A stretch of DNA of 64,000 bases from CAVQBP01 sp964448105 (GCA_964448105.1 CAYUVK010000012.1:5747-69746); one strand, 5' to 3'; positions 44,965 through 55,432 are shown, counted from the stretch's first letter. The notes: generated from the sequence alone by a model not told the origin. A program made the numbers and translations.

Positions 44965-47955
44965 TCAATTTTTTGGTGCTTGCGATATACTATCAGGTTT
45001 AACGGGAAGACTCTTTGCAAGTTTACTGTATCTATCTATATTGGCTTTTACAGTCGGATCATTTGGATAGTATACCTGAATACGTTTCCATATGTCCACT
45101 AATTTGTCGTATTTATTTTCTTTTCCATAAAGATCTAAAAGAATTCTATACGGGCTAAAATATGAAGTTAAATTAGTCGGATTTTCTTCCATATCTTTAA
45201 CGGCATCTTCTTCAACTTCAGCAAATAGTTCTTTTGCTTTTTCTATTTTACCGATATTGTAATACATATTAGCAACATTATATAATAAAGGATATTCCAT
45301 CCCGATTACATTTCTCGGCATTTTTTCCTGCATCTCATCTAAAGTATTTACAGCAAGCTGATTCTCGTTATGATTTATATAATAATAAGCTAAAGACATA
45401 AAAGCATTCCGGTAATTTTGGGTCATCCTTTTATGATTATCATCGAAAAAGATATTTGGATTATTTAACCCGCGGAATTTAAAACCGGGTTTGTAGGTCT
45501 TACTGTATCCGGGATTTTCTTTTATTTGTTTTGCAATAATATCCGGGTTTATAAAATCATAATTCCCTTTACTCTTTTCTGGAACTAATCTTGTTGCCAT
45601 TCCTTCGCTTTTCAAGTAATCGTCCAACCCTATTTTGCCATCTTGAGAAACTGTTACAGCAAAATAAATAGGTCTTTGCCATGTATTTGCTTCAACTATT
45701 TCTTTCACCATAATATCCTGAACCCTAATAGCCTGGACATCGCCAAAACTTAAAGTCGGTTTCATAGTCCACGTTATATTTCCAGATTTCATAACACTTG
45801 AATCTGTAATTTTGTATTTCTGAAAAAGGTCTTTCATAGTTTCATTCGGATTAGGTTTGGGTGCAGCGATTGTAACTTTTTGCGCGTTCCATCTCATAGG
45901 ACCTAGCTGATCAATTTGTGCATCAGACATCCGGATATTTACAGTCCCGACATGATAAGGGTCATCATTTTTTAACTGTTTAATATACCATGAAGTATTT
46001 AGAAGACTTAGATTTGCAATTTTCACATCCCTTCTTACACCTTCAACATCCTGCAAATACCAGAGAGGAAAAGTATCGTTATCACCATTTGTAAATAGAA
46101 CTGCATTCGGAGCACAGCTTTGCAGAAGGTTATAAGAATAGTCCCAGGGTACCCAGTTTTTTGATCTGTCATGTGTAAAGTAGTTGGTTTGCAGCATATT
46201 CACCGGTACAAAAACTACACCCAAAACTAAAACCCCGGCTACACCTGCATTTCTAAAAGATGAGTTTTTTAATTTATCATAAACTAAGGCAGCTATTTCT
46301 TTAACTGCAATTGCAATCCAGATTGAAAAAACAAAAAAGGCACCTACATAAAAGTAATCTCTTTCCCTTGGCTGCGGGTCCTGCTGGTTTTGATAAAAGG
46401 CCGTGAGATATCCCATTAGTATAAATGTAATCATAAAGACCGCTGCCATCTTCCAGTCTTTCCGGAAATGAAAATAAATTCCAAGCAAACCGAGAAGGAA
46501 AGGAATACCATAGAGAGAATCCTTTACTTTACCGGCAAAACGGATTCCTAAAAATTTCCCGAAGACATTTCCGATCTGGTTAAATGGGGCAATATCTACG
46601 CCGGCATCCTGAACCCAGCTTTCTCTTCCTGCATAATTCCAAAGCCAGTATCTTGTCATCATATGATTCATCTGGTAAGTCCAGAAGAAATCCAGGTCAC
46701 TTGAAAAGTTTGTATATGTTCGCCGGTGCATATTATCTGAAGAGAATCTTCTTTTGAATGTGGGGAAATCACCGTATTGCTCTCTATTTAAGTAAGTAAC
46801 TAGTTCGGTAAATGTATCCGGCTGATTTTCATTCATCGGGGGATCATCATTTGCACGGATAATAACCATTGAGAAGGTCGTAAAGCCAATCAATATAAAA
46901 CAAAAAGATAAAAATATAAGATGCAGTGTAGGCTTCTTTTCTTTTGTTGAATAATAGACTCCGTAACCTAGTAATCCTAGAATTAATACAAATAAAAATC
47001 CCCCTAAGAAATCATTATTGGATGCTATATCTGCCAGCACACCGGGGAGTATTTTTACAACTCCCGGATACACTGTAAATAAAGCAAAACCGCCTATTAG
47101 TAACGGTAAATAGAAAGAATTCTTATTGAAGATTTTCCTCCAGAAAACACCCATAATAACAACGCTAATTCCCAGAATTATCATTTTAAATTTTGTATCG
47201 TATGCTTGATACTCCTGCGGAGTTGGTGGTGTTGAGGATTGTTGAGAAGCCCACATTACAAAAGCAACGATCAGGATAATACCAACATGAGCAAGAAAAA
47301 TATAACCGGTTTTTTTAGTTTCTTCTTCATTTTCAACATACTTCCTAAAAAGTATTATCATAACAACCGGTACTATAGCAAGTACGCTCATAAGATGAAC
47401 CCCTGTAGCTATACCGATTATATAAGCAATCATCAATAGATATTTTTCATTGTCTTTTTGATCTGCTCTTTCATGCCATTGCATCATCAGCCAGGCAACA
47501 AAAGCAAACAAAAATGTACTCATCGCATATACTTCTGCTTCAACACCATTAAACCAAAAGGTATCGCTGAATGAAAAGGAAAGTGCACCAATTGCGGCTG
47601 CAAGGTAAGTTGAGACAGCTTCCCAGATATTTTCCGGTTTTTTCCCTCGATAATTTTCTATAAGCTTTACTGCTATTAAATAAAGAAATAATATTGCAAA
47701 AGCACTGGATAAAACAGATATTACGTTCACCCTTAGTCCGATATTTCCGGCGATAGGCAATAGAGAAAAAATTCTATCTAGAATAGAAATGAAAGGGGCA
47801 CCCGGAGGATGCGGAACTTGAAGATAATATCCAGCTGCTATAAATTCACCGCAATCCCAGAACGAAACTGATGGCTGAACGGTAGAAAACAATACAATTG
47901 CGGAAATTAAAAATACAACCGAAGCAAATATCCTATTTAACAGCTTATAATTCAT
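44965..47955 (-). CDS. DUF2723 membrane glycosyltransferase with C-terminal helical repeats
   Basis: A 996-residue integral membrane protein of the DUF2723 family, a GT-C type glycosyltransferase fold often called protein O-mannosyltransferase-like. The N-terminal FWDCGEFIAAGYYLQVPHPPG segment (about 32-52) has the acidic residue that takes the role of the catalytic Asp in GT-C enzymes. About a dozen membrane helices follow, with NGDNDTFPLWYLQDVEGVRRDV in the periplasmic part (around 620-640). The end (about 860-990) consists of TPR-like helices. It probably transfers a lipid-linked sugar to an exported protein. A small gene (48063-48287) lies just upstream. Confidence 0.88.
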   Translation of the reverse strand: MNYKLLNRIFASVVFLISAIVLFSTVQPSVSFWDCGEFIAAGYYLQVPHPPGAPFISILDRIFSLLPIAGNIGLRVNVISVLSSAFAILFLYLIAVKLIENYRGKKPENIWEAVSTYLAAAIGALSFSFSDTFWFNGVEAEVYAMSTFLFAFVAWLMMQWHERADQKDNEKYLLMIAYIIGIATGVHLMSVLAIVPVVMIILFRKYVENEEETKKTGYIFLAHVGIILIVAFVMWASQQSSTPPTPQEYQAYDTKFKMIILGISVVIMGVFWRKIFNKNSFYLPLLIGGFALFTVYPGVVKILPGVLADIASNNDFLGGFLFVLILGLLGYGVYYSTKEKKPTLHLIFLSFCFILIGFTTFSMVIIRANDDPPMNENQPDTFTELVTYLNREQYGDFPTFKRRFSSDNMHRRTYTNFSSDLDFFWTYQMNHMMTRYWLWNYAGRESWVQDAGVDIAPFNQIGNVFGKFLGIRFAGKVKDSLYGIPFLLGLLGIYFHFRKDWKMAAVFMITFILMGYLTAFYQNQQDPQPRERDYFYVGAFFVFSIWIAIAVKEIAALVYDKLKNSSFRNAGVAGVLVLGVVFVPVNMLQTNYFTHDRSKNWVPWDYSYNLLQSCAPNAVLFTNGDNDTFPLWYLQDVEGVRRDVKIANLSLLNTSWYIKQLKNDDPYHVGTVNIRMSDAQIDQLGPMRWNAQKVTIAAPKPNPNETMKDLFQKYKITDSSVMKSGNITWTMKPTLSFGDVQAIRVQDIMVKEIVEANTWQRPIYFAVTVSQDGKIGLDDYLKSEGMATRLVPEKSKGNYDFINPDIIAKQIKENPGYSKTYKPGFKFRGLNNPNIFFDDNHKRMTQNYRNAFMSLAYYYINHNENQLAVNTLDEMQEKMPRNVIGMEYPLLYNVANMYYNIGKIEKAKELFAEVEEDAVKDMEENPTNLTSYFSPYRILLDLYGKENKYDKLVDIWKRIQVYYPNDPTVKANIDRYSKLAKSLPVKPDSISQAPKN

Positions 47956-48062
47956 TAAAGTACCTCAAAAATAAAAATGGGCAGCAAAATAATCATCATA
48001 GTGATATTAAACAATGTAAATTGAAAATATATCCCCTTTTCTCCCCGTAAAAAATTTTCACT

Positions 48063-48287
48063 TTATTCTTCCTTTTTTTTGAAGAATGAATCATACTTGG
48101 ATTTATCTACCGGGACGTTATATTTATCGTATAATTCTTTTAATCGCTTTAATGAAACAGAATCAAAATCTTCATCATCTTTTTGCATTTTTAAGAACAT
48201 TTTATATTCTTCAGTTTCTTTACGGGCAAATTTTCTTTCATATTTTTTTAACAAATCAAGATATTTTTGTTGTTCGCGGAATGCCAT
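48063..48287 (-). CDS. Small charged helical protein, 74 aa
   Basis: A 74-residue Lys/Glu-rich, soluble, helical protein with no signal peptide and no known motif. The ATG at 48287 has GGGAGG seven bases upstream (ATGGGAGGCTGT-ATG), which makes it a better start than the ATG at 48299 lying inside that ribosome site. It is 107 bp upstream of the DUF2723 gene on the same strand and may be cotranscribed. Function unknown. Confidence 0.6.
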   Translation of the reverse strand: MAFREQQKYLDLLKKYERKFARKETEEYKMFLKMQKDDEDFDSVSLKRLKELYDKYNVPVDKSKYDSFFKKKEE

Positions 48288-48539
48288 ACAGCCTCCCATT
48301 TATTATCTTTTTCAAAAAGATTTTAACCAGTCGTTAAAATTACTAAAGTTTAATTTAATAAGAAAAAAGATAAATATAATATTAGACGCTTAATCAATGT
48401 TATTGTTTTATTTCCCTAAATATTTATTCGTTCAATATGAAATATTTTATGATACATGATATATTTTAACTAAACAACCGCTATTAACCTTTTTGTTTCA
48501 TTGCCTTTCAAAATGAGTTCCACTATTTTTATAATTATA

Positions 48540-50591
48540 ATGGAAAAACAATTCAAGAAAACGATGAAAACTTTTTTAACAGTATTTATACTATTACAAA
48601 CCATAATTATTGCACAAGTAGAACATCCATTAACAGCTGATGATTTATGGGCAATGAAAAGAATTGGTTCTTTTGATCTTTCCCCGGATGGCAAAACCCT
48701 AGTATTTGATGTGACTTCTTATGATATGGAAGATAATAAAGGCAACAGTGACATTTACCTGGTGAACATAGATGGGAGCAATCTCCATCCTTTAAAAAAT
48801 TCTGAAGAAATGGAATCAAAACCATGTTTCTCGCCGGACGGTAAAAAAATAACATATCTTATTAATGACCAAATTCATACCTGCAATTTGGATGGTTCCA
48901 GTGATATTCAATTAACGGATTTTTATACCGGAGTCGATGATTTCCGGTGGTCGCATGATGGGAAAAAGTTTCTCTTAACTTCATCAGTTTATCCTGATTG
49001 CGGGTCTCAAGATTGTAATAAAAAAGTTGATGAAGAGAAGAAAGCATCAAAAGTTGATGTTCGGATTCTTACTCATTTAATGTACAGATATTGGAACCGC
49101 TGGCTTAACGGTGAAAGAAGCCATCTATTTTTATTTGATACGGAATCAAAAGAATATGATGATCTAGATTATAAAATGCATAACGATGTTCCGCCGCTCG
49201 ATCTCGGCAGTGAAAATGATTTTAATTTCTCTCCGGATGATAAAGAAATTGCTTATACAATGAACCCGGATACAATAGTTGCTACAAGTACGAATAATGA
49301 GATTTATGAGGTTAATCTTTCTGATATAAAAAAAGATAGGGGAGCAATCGCAAAGAAAATTTCTGAAAGCAAAGGGAATGATAACCAGCCGGTTTATTCT
49401 CCTGATGGTAAATATGTTGCATTTACTTCAATGCTTGTTGCAGGTCATGAATCAGATCAATCTTTTTTAGTTTTATATAATCGATCAAACGGCAAATTAA
49501 AAAATCTCACTAAAAATTTTGATAGATCGGTTGGACAAATAGTTTGGTCACATGATTCAAAAACAATTTTTTTCACAGCAGAAAATGAGATCTTTAATTC
49601 AATTTATAAAATTGATATTAATACTGCTAAGATTAATATGGTATTAAAAAATCACAGCAATACCGGGTTAATTATTTCTCCCGATGATAAGACTATTTAT
49701 TTCAAACAGCAGAAATCGACACAGCCATATGAAATATTTTCAATGAATATAGATAATGGAAATACTCAACAAATAACTCATCTAAACCGGGAGAGACTTG
49801 CAAATATTGAAATGATCCCGATTGAAACTTTCCGGACTAAAGGTGCAGAAGGAAAAAGTATTCAATCAATTCTAGTTAAGCCGCCATTCTTTGATCCGGC
49901 AAAAAAATATCCCATGATATTTTTAATTCACGGCGGGCCCCAGGGTCATTGGGAAGATGATTTCCATTACAGGTGGAATACAGAATTATTTGCTTCAAAA
50001 GGTTATGTTGTTATAGCGCCAAATCCTACAGGGAGCACCGGGTATGGACAGGACTTCACCAATGCGGTTTCAACAGATTGGGGCGGCAGGCCTTATAAAG
50101 ACTTAATGGCAGTTTATGATTATTCAATAAAACATTTTAGTTTTATTGATCCCAAAAATACATTTGCAGCAGGGGCATCATATGGCGGGTACATGATTAA
50201 CTGGATTGAAGGACATACCAACAGGTTTAATGCTCTTGTTTGTCATGACGGAGTTTTTAATACTATTAGCGAGTGGGGGACAACCGAAGAACTTTGGTTC
50301 CCGGAATGGGAATTTAAAGGAACCCCATGGACTAACAGAGAATTGTATGAAAAGTGGAACCCGCAAAGGTTTATACAAAATGCCAAGACCCCTATGTTAA
50401 TTATTGAAGGTGAACATGATTACAGGGTTCCTGAAGAGCAGGCGTTTCAATCATTTACTTCCTTGCAGAGACTCGGTGTAGACAGTAAACTATTACTCTT
50501 CCCTGATGAATATCATTTTGTAGTTAAACCGCAGGATGCACGTTTCTGGTGGAATTCGATTTTCGATTGGTTTAAAAAATATCATAAGTGA
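48540..50591 (+). CDS. S9 family peptidase (acylaminoacyl-peptidase/prolyl oligopeptidase type)
   Basis: Exported serine peptidase. From the ATG at 48540 it is 683 residues with a signal peptide ending near IIIAQ; an upstream TTG (48501) and a downstream ATG (48564) are alternatives. The N-terminal half is a beta-propeller with repeated DGK and DDK strands (SPDGKTLVFD, SPDGKKITYL, SPDGKYVAFT). The C-terminal alpha/beta hydrolase domain has the catalytic S547 in GASYGGYM, D627 in GEHDYRVP and H659 in DEYHF. Such enzymes cleave short peptides or N-acylated peptides in the periplasm. Single gene. Confidence 0.92.
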   Translation: MEKQFKKTMKTFLTVFILLQTIIIAQVEHPLTADDLWAMKRIGSFDLSPDGKTLVFDVTSYDMEDNKGNSDIYLVNIDGSNLHPLKNSEEMESKPCFSPDGKKITYLINDQIHTCNLDGSSDIQLTDFYTGVDDFRWSHDGKKFLLTSSVYPDCGSQDCNKKVDEEKKASKVDVRILTHLMYRYWNRWLNGERSHLFLFDTESKEYDDLDYKMHNDVPPLDLGSENDFNFSPDDKEIAYTMNPDTIVATSTNNEIYEVNLSDIKKDRGAIAKKISESKGNDNQPVYSPDGKYVAFTSMLVAGHESDQSFLVLYNRSNGKLKNLTKNFDRSVGQIVWSHDSKTIFFTAENEIFNSIYKIDINTAKINMVLKNHSNTGLIISPDDKTIYFKQQKSTQPYEIFSMNIDNGNTQQITHLNRERLANIEMIPIETFRTKGAEGKSIQSILVKPPFFDPAKKYPMIFLIHGGPQGHWEDDFHYRWNTELFASKGYVVIAPNPTGSTGYGQDFTNAVSTDWGGRPYKDLMAVYDYSIKHFSFIDPKNTFAAGASYGGYMINWIEGHTNRFNALVCHDGVFNTISEWGTTEELWFPEWEFKGTPWTNRELYEKWNPQRFIQNAKTPMLIIEGEHDYRVPEEQAFQSFTSLQRLGVDSKLLLFPDEYHFVVKPQDARFWWNSIFDWFKKYHK

Positions 50592-50629
50592 ATTTTTAAA
50601 AAATTACATTCCATAAATAGGAGTTAAAC

Positions 50630-51001
50630 ATGAATGAAGATAATAATGTTGAAGAACTTAAGGAACTTGATGAATTGGATTTTGGCGGCGAAACCGAAAC
50701 AGCCGAAAAAATAAAATTTGTCGAGGAAAATTTATGGGAAAAGCTTGAAAGGGTAGGAAAGAAAATATCATTTGCAAAAGACATAGTTGCATTATTTAAT
50801 TATATGCGTGATCCGTATGTATCATGGCACCGGAAAGCAATTGTAGTTGCAGCTCTGGTCTATTTTATTTCACCGATTGATGCAATTCCCGATATTGCTC
50901 CTTTAGTTGGTTATCTTGATGACCTTGGTGTGATTACTGCTCTTTTAAAGTTTCTCGGGCATGAACTAGTTCCGTATTATGATCACAATTATAGAAATTA
51001 A
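50630..51001 (+). CDS. DUF1232 (YkvA-like) protein
   Basis: Second DUF1232 protein of the window (123 residues). The core, VVAALVYFISPIDAIPDIAPLVGYLDDLG, occupies about residues 70-102 in two segments and is closer to the family consensus than the copy at 4806-5243. The N-terminal 40 residues are very acidic. A good ribosome site (TAGGAG) precedes the ATG. It follows the S9 peptidase by 38 bp and may be cotranscribed with it. Confidence 0.88.
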   Translation: MNEDNNVEELKELDELDFGGETETAEKIKFVEENLWEKLERVGKKISFAKDIVALFNYMRDPYVSWHRKAIVVAALVYFISPIDAIPDIAPLVGYLDDLGVITALLKFLGHELVPYYDHNYRN

Positions 51002-51051
51002 AAAAGAAGAATATACCATATCAATAACAGACTATTAGTTTAATAAATATT

Positions 51052-51080
51052 CTGCAATCTTTTAGATTGTTATTTTTTAC
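51052..51080 (+). terminator. Weak possible terminator after the DUF1232 gene
   Basis: A short stem CAATCT (51055-51060) and AGATTG (51064-51069) with a three-base loop, followed by TTATTTTTTAC. AT-rich and short, so only a tentative call. Confidence 0.35.
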
Positions 51081-51131
51081 TTTACGATATAATTAATAGA
51101 AGTGATAAATTATAATAATGCTGAGAAGTAA

Positions 51132-51677
51132 ATGATGAATTTTAAATTGATTAAAAGTAATATTTTATTTAAGGGGAAAGTTTTTGATCTGAAAGTAGAT
51201 GAAATAGAATATGACAGCGGGAACAAAGGAATACGAGAAGTTGCCATTCATCCAGGGGGTGCTGTTGTTGTACCTGTAAAAGAAGACGGAAAAATTATAT
51301 TGGTAAACCAGTTTAGATATCCGTTTCAAAAAAAAATACTTGAATTACCGGCGGGGAAATTAGAATTTAATGAAGATCCATACATTTGTGCAGTAAGAGA
51401 GCTTGAAGAAGAAACCGGTTATAAGGCAGAAAAAGTGGAAAAATTAGGTCATATCTATACCACACCTGGTTTTTGCACAGAAATATTACATATTTACCTC
51501 GCAAAAGCATTAGTTCCGGGAAATCATAATAGGGAAGAGGGTGAACATGGTATGGAAGTATTTGAATTTACCTTAGATGAAATCGAAGAAAAAATAAAAA
51601 ATAATGAGATTGTTGATTCAAAAACTATTTGTGGTATATATCTTGCGTTTCAATATATTCAAAGAGATAATAAATAG
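51132..51677 (+). CDS. Nudix hydrolase, ADP-ribose pyrophosphatase type
   Basis: Hydrolyses a nucleoside diphosphate linked to another group, most likely ADP-ribose. The Nudix box runs from G75 to G96: G-K-L-E-F-N-E...RELEEETG, with R89, E90, E93 and E94 as metal ligands. The N-terminal strands VFDLKVDEIEYDSG and REVAIHPGGAVVVPV are characteristic of the ADP-ribose pyrophosphatase group (181 residues, normal). Start at ATG 51132; the adjacent ATG at 51135 is equally possible. Confidence 0.92.
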   Translation: MMNFKLIKSNILFKGKVFDLKVDEIEYDSGNKGIREVAIHPGGAVVVPVKEDGKIILVNQFRYPFQKKILELPAGKLEFNEDPYICAVRELEEETGYKAEKVEKLGHIYTTPGFCTEILHIYLAKALVPGNHNREEGEHGMEVFEFTLDEIEEKIKNNEIVDSKTICGIYLAFQYIQRDNK

Positions 51678-51869
51678 TGCTTAAAAAGGAATTTTAGGTT
51701 TTTTCCAATTTTAATTGGAGTAAAATCAATATTAATTTGTAAAATATATCTAAAAATTTCGTGTTATAATGAAATAATTACCGGAATCAATTACTAAACA
51801 TAGTAACTCATCTCTGATATTTTGTTATTTTAATCTATGTTCTGTTCAAAACTATTGATGAAATAAAAA

Positions 51870-53573
51870 ATGTTAAAATCATTAAAAATTGAAGATTATG
51901 CACTTATTAGGAATATCTATGTTGAGTTTGGACAAGGTTTGAATATTATTACCGGTGAAACAGGGGCAGGTAAATCCATACTTGTAGATGCAATGAACCT
52001 TCTAATCGGCGAACGGGCTTCCACGGAAACCGTTAGAGAAGGGGCACAAAAAGCTGTTGTTGAAGGAATTTTTGATGTTGAATCGACAAAAAGAATAGAA
52101 AATATTCTCAAAGAAAACCAAATAGAAATCTTTCCGGAACTGATTTTGAGAAGAGAAATTTCTTTAAAAGGTTCAAACCGTTGTTTTATTAATGATTCTC
52201 CAGCACCGCTTTCCGTTGTGAAAGAACTTGGTGATGTGCTTGTGGATTTTCACGGGCAGCACGAACACCAAGCTTTACTTAAACCGGAAACACATATCGA
52301 TTATTTGGATGCATTTTCCGAATCCGAAGATTTGCTGAGAAATTACAAGTGGCTTTATAATGCATTAATTAAATTGAAAAAAGAACTAAATGAACTCAAG
52401 GGGAATAAAGACTCATCAAATGAAAAGAGAGAAATTTTTTTGTTTCAGGCAAAAGAAATTGATGCAGTTTCCCCGGAATTAGTTGAAGAAGAAAAACTCA
52501 TTGAAGAATTAAAGGTGCTTGAAAATTCTGAAAAATTATTGGAGTTAACGACAAGTATATATCAAGGGCTTTATGAATCCGAAAATGCTGTCTATGACTC
52601 ATTGGTGAAAATGAGAAGCTCTTTAACTGAATTATCCGCAATCGATAAATCATTTTCCGAATCAAATAAAGAATTTGAATCTGTATTAGCAATGATAAAA
52701 GATATATCGGAGTTTTTAAGGGATTATAATTCTAAAATTGATATGGAACCGGATAGACTTGAATCAATAAGAGAAAGACTATCTGCAATAAATCTTTTAA
52801 AGAAAAAATACGGTGGTTCAATTAACTCTATACTAGAATTTAGAAAAAAAATTGGGGAAGAATTAGGTATTACACAGGATTCTACCGAAAAGATAACCGA
52901 ATTGGAAAACAAAATAAAAACTGTAGCAAAAAACTGTGCAGATACTGCTGAAAAACTTTATAAAAATAGAAGAGACGGCGCTAAGGAAATGGAAGAGCAG
53001 GTTAAGGAAATAATGAGATATCTTGGTGTAACCAATGCTTCATTTAATGTTAAAATTACACATGAGAGAGCTGATGAAAATGATGAAGACGTAATTATAA
53101 TTCGGGATAGACCTTATAAATACTATCCTAAGGGATATGATACAGTTGAATTTTTCATTTCTACTAATAAAGGGGAATCCCCGAAACCCTTGGCTAAAGT
53201 TGCCTCGGGGGGAGAAGTTTCCCGTGTAATGCTTACATTAAAAACCATCCTTGCAAGAAATGATAGGACACCGCTTTTAATTTTTGATGAAATTGATACA
53301 GGTGTAAGTGGTCCTATAGCGCAAAAAGTCGGTGAGGCAATGAGAGCATTAACTACTTATCACCAGGTTATTGCAATTACCCATCTGCCGCAGATTGCGG
53401 GTATGGCAAATCATCATTATCTTGTAGAGAAGAAAACTGAGGAAGATCGTGTAGTCAGTTCAATAAGAAAGCTTAGTAATGAACGGCGTATTCTTGAAAT
53501 AGCCAAGCTTATGAGCGGAGAGATGATTACCGAAGCTAGTATAAAGGGCGCTAAAGAATTAATTAGATTATAA
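51870..53573 (+). CDS. recN: DNA repair protein RecN
   Basis: SMC-like ATPase that acts early in double-strand break repair. Walker A G29-E-T-G-A-G-K-S36 follows the MLKSLKIEDYALIRNIYVEF start. The long middle part (about 150-370) is coiled coil. The C-terminal half has the ABC-type signature ASGGEVSRVMLTLK at about 445 and Walker B LLIFDEIDTGVSG at about 470, followed by the HLPQIA switch. 567 residues is normal for the family. Transcribed alone; the 190 bp ahead holds the promoter. Confidence 0.96.
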   Translation: MLKSLKIEDYALIRNIYVEFGQGLNIITGETGAGKSILVDAMNLLIGERASTETVREGAQKAVVEGIFDVESTKRIENILKENQIEIFPELILRREISLKGSNRCFINDSPAPLSVVKELGDVLVDFHGQHEHQALLKPETHIDYLDAFSESEDLLRNYKWLYNALIKLKKELNELKGNKDSSNEKREIFLFQAKEIDAVSPELVEEEKLIEELKVLENSEKLLELTTSIYQGLYESENAVYDSLVKMRSSLTELSAIDKSFSESNKEFESVLAMIKDISEFLRDYNSKIDMEPDRLESIRERLSAINLLKKKYGGSINSILEFRKKIGEELGITQDSTEKITELENKIKTVAKNCADTAEKLYKNRRDGAKEMEEQVKEIMRYLGVTNASFNVKITHERADENDEDVIIIRDRPYKYYPKGYDTVEFFISTNKGESPKPLAKVASGGEVSRVMLTLKTILARNDRTPLLIFDEIDTGVSGPIAQKVGEAMRALTTYHQVIAITHLPQIAGMANHHYLVEKKTEEDRVVSSIRKLSNERRILEIAKLMSGEMITEASIKGAKELIRL

Positions 53574-53714
53574 AAATAATTTTGTTGATCTAAATGATAT
53601 TTAATAAATTAATTATTTATATCTTTTATTTTTGTTTTCCATCTTTCAATTTTATTTAAAATAGGTTTTAAAGTTCGTAATCTTTAAATAGTTATATAAA
53701 AAACAGGAGGGACA

Positions 53715-54596
53715 ATGAAGAAAGTTTTTACAGTTCTTGTAATGTCTTTTTTCTGTACAATAACTGTCTTTTCACAGATTGAAGATAGATTTTCAGAGTT
53801 GAGTCAAGCCAATATTACAGGTTACGCAAAACCTTTAGTTACAACGCTTGGCGCATCAATGAATTCAGGGGGCTATTATACTGCAAGCATACCTTCTCTT
53901 TTCGGTTTTGCAATAAGTTTTAGAGGAATGTATATAATGATTCCTGACGATCAAAAATCGTTTACTCCGCAATTATTAGATGGTTATACTGCTGATAAAA
54001 AAACTCCAACCATATGGGGAGAAAAAAGCGGTGCTTATTATGCTGGACCAGAGGGATATATTACTATGCCTCCAGGATTAAATCAAAATTCTGTTCCTCT
54101 TGGTTATCCTCAAATTGCAGTAAGTATTTTGGGTACCGAAGTAATGTTAAGATATTTACCTACAATTGATATTTCAGATCAAAATTCGGTAAGTATGTTT
54201 GGTATTGGAGTACAGCATGAAATAAGCAGATATATTCCCTTACTTCCTGTTGATGTTGCAGCGCAGATTCTTTACAGCACTTTTGAAATAACAAACTTAG
54301 TGGATGTTAGTAATTTTGCATTCAATGTCCATGCAAGTAAAACTTTCGGAGTTTTTACTCCATATTTCGGTTTGCAACTTGAGTCAACAAAAGTCGATAT
54401 TACTTATGATGTTAAAGCCGATCCAAATAATCCGCTGTTAACACAAAGCCAAAAATTAAAAGTAAGTATTGATGGAGATAATACATTCAGAGCAACTTTG
54501 GGAGGGTCTTTAAAATTAGCTGTAATTGTTTTAAATCTTGATTATAACATTAGCTCTCAATCATTGTTAACAGGCGGATTAACATTTGCATTTTAA
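53715..54596 (+). CDS. Outer-membrane barrel protein of unknown function (DUF6588-like)
   Basis: A 293-residue exported protein with a signal peptide ending near VFSQ. The rest alternates amphipathic strands and ends with a typical barrel closing strand (LLTGGLTFAF). The segment NITGYAKPLVTTLGASMNSGGYYTA and the following FGFAISFRGMYIMIPDD resemble a family of uncharacterised Bacteroidota/Ignavibacteria barrel proteins. A strong AGGAGGG precedes the ATG. The downstream lipoprotein gene starts 13 bp after its stop, so the pair is probably an operon. Confidence 0.7.
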   Translation: MKKVFTVLVMSFFCTITVFSQIEDRFSELSQANITGYAKPLVTTLGASMNSGGYYTASIPSLFGFAISFRGMYIMIPDDQKSFTPQLLDGYTADKKTPTIWGEKSGAYYAGPEGYITMPPGLNQNSVPLGYPQIAVSILGTEVMLRYLPTIDISDQNSVSMFGIGVQHEISRYIPLLPVDVAAQILYSTFEITNLVDVSNFAFNVHASKTFGVFTPYFGLQLESTKVDITYDVKADPNNPLLTQSQKLKVSIDGDNTFRATLGGSLKLAVIVLNLDYNISSQSLLTGGLTFAF

Positions 54597-54609
54597 TTAA
54601 GGAGTGAAA

Positions 54610-55155
54610 ATGAAAAAATTTAAATATTTATTACCGTTTTTTATTACTTTATTTTTTCTACAAATGAGTAGCTGCGACGAAATTAATTCAATTGAGGTAA
54701 ACGTTCCGGTTACAAAAGAAATATCGGCATCAGGAAGCAATAGCAGCATTACAAAATCCGAGTCCTTTTGTTTAATTGAAGCTTCTGATACTTATAAGGA
54801 ATATCAGGATAAAATAAAAAAACTTACCTTTGCACAAGCAGCTTATAGGACAGTTTCGGTATCTGATCCTTCTTTAAAAGGAGATATAAATCTTACCGTA
54901 ATGGATGGAAATGGGACTCCATTATTTAGCCTGACTTTACCTAATGTAAGTCTTGCAGCATACATGAAACCTAACTCTCCTTTTGTTATACAACTAAATC
55001 AAAATCAAATTCAAGCAATTGATTTATATTTGAGTAACTTTACGAATCAATGTTTTAAGGCTATATTGACTGTAAGTAATATAAGTGGAGGAACAGCCCC
55101 ATATAGCATGACCGGAGCAGTTGATATACTTTTAAAGGCTGATACCGAAGTTTAA
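54610..55155 (+). CDS. Hypothetical lipoprotein, 181 aa
   Basis: Lipoprotein signal with lipobox MSSC, giving a lipidated Cys near residue 22-23 from the ATG at 54610. AAGGAG (54599-54604) sets the start six bases downstream; the GTG at 54604 lies inside that site. The mature protein is rich in Ser, Thr and small residues and looks like an all-beta, Ig-like domain. I recognise no family. It is cotranscribed with the barrel protein gene and ends at a strong terminator. Confidence 0.65.
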   Translation: MKKFKYLLPFFITLFFLQMSSCDEINSIEVNVPVTKEISASGSNSSITKSESFCLIEASDTYKEYQDKIKKLTFAQAAYRTVSVSDPSLKGDINLTVMDGNGTPLFSLTLPNVSLAAYMKPNSPFVIQLNQNQIQAIDLYLSNFTNQCFKAILTVSNISGGTAPYSMTGAVDILLKADTEV

Positions 55156-55172
55156 TATCGTTTACAGAATTC

Positions 55173-55206
55173 AAAAAATCCCTGCAACTCAGTGCAGGGA
55201 TTTTTT
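55173..55206 (+). terminator. Strong intrinsic terminator after the lipoprotein gene
   Basis: AAAAAATCCCTGCA (55173-55186) and TGCAGGGATTTTTT (55193-55206) are perfect 14-bp complements, giving a GC stem with a U-run on both strands. It ends the 53715-55155 operon. Confidence 0.92.
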
Positions 55207-55432
55207 GTTTTAAAGAGTTTGGAGTATTTTATTTCAAAAATAGTTATGATCCTAGTTGGCAAAAGGGAGCACTGACATTAGTCCTAATATAAATTAGATT
55301 TTGAAATAAATTCAGAATTATACAAAGGAAACGTATTTCTTCAATGTGAAGTTAAAACACTGTCAAAGATCGGTATCCTTCAAAATGTACTTTCTATAAC
55401 TAATAACAATTTATTATCTTTGAAAAGTTATT

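Noticed and set aside
48079..48393. Plus-strand open frame of 104 codons
   Set aside because: Antisense to the small gene at 48063-48287, which has a perfect ribosome site; the antisense frame lacks one.
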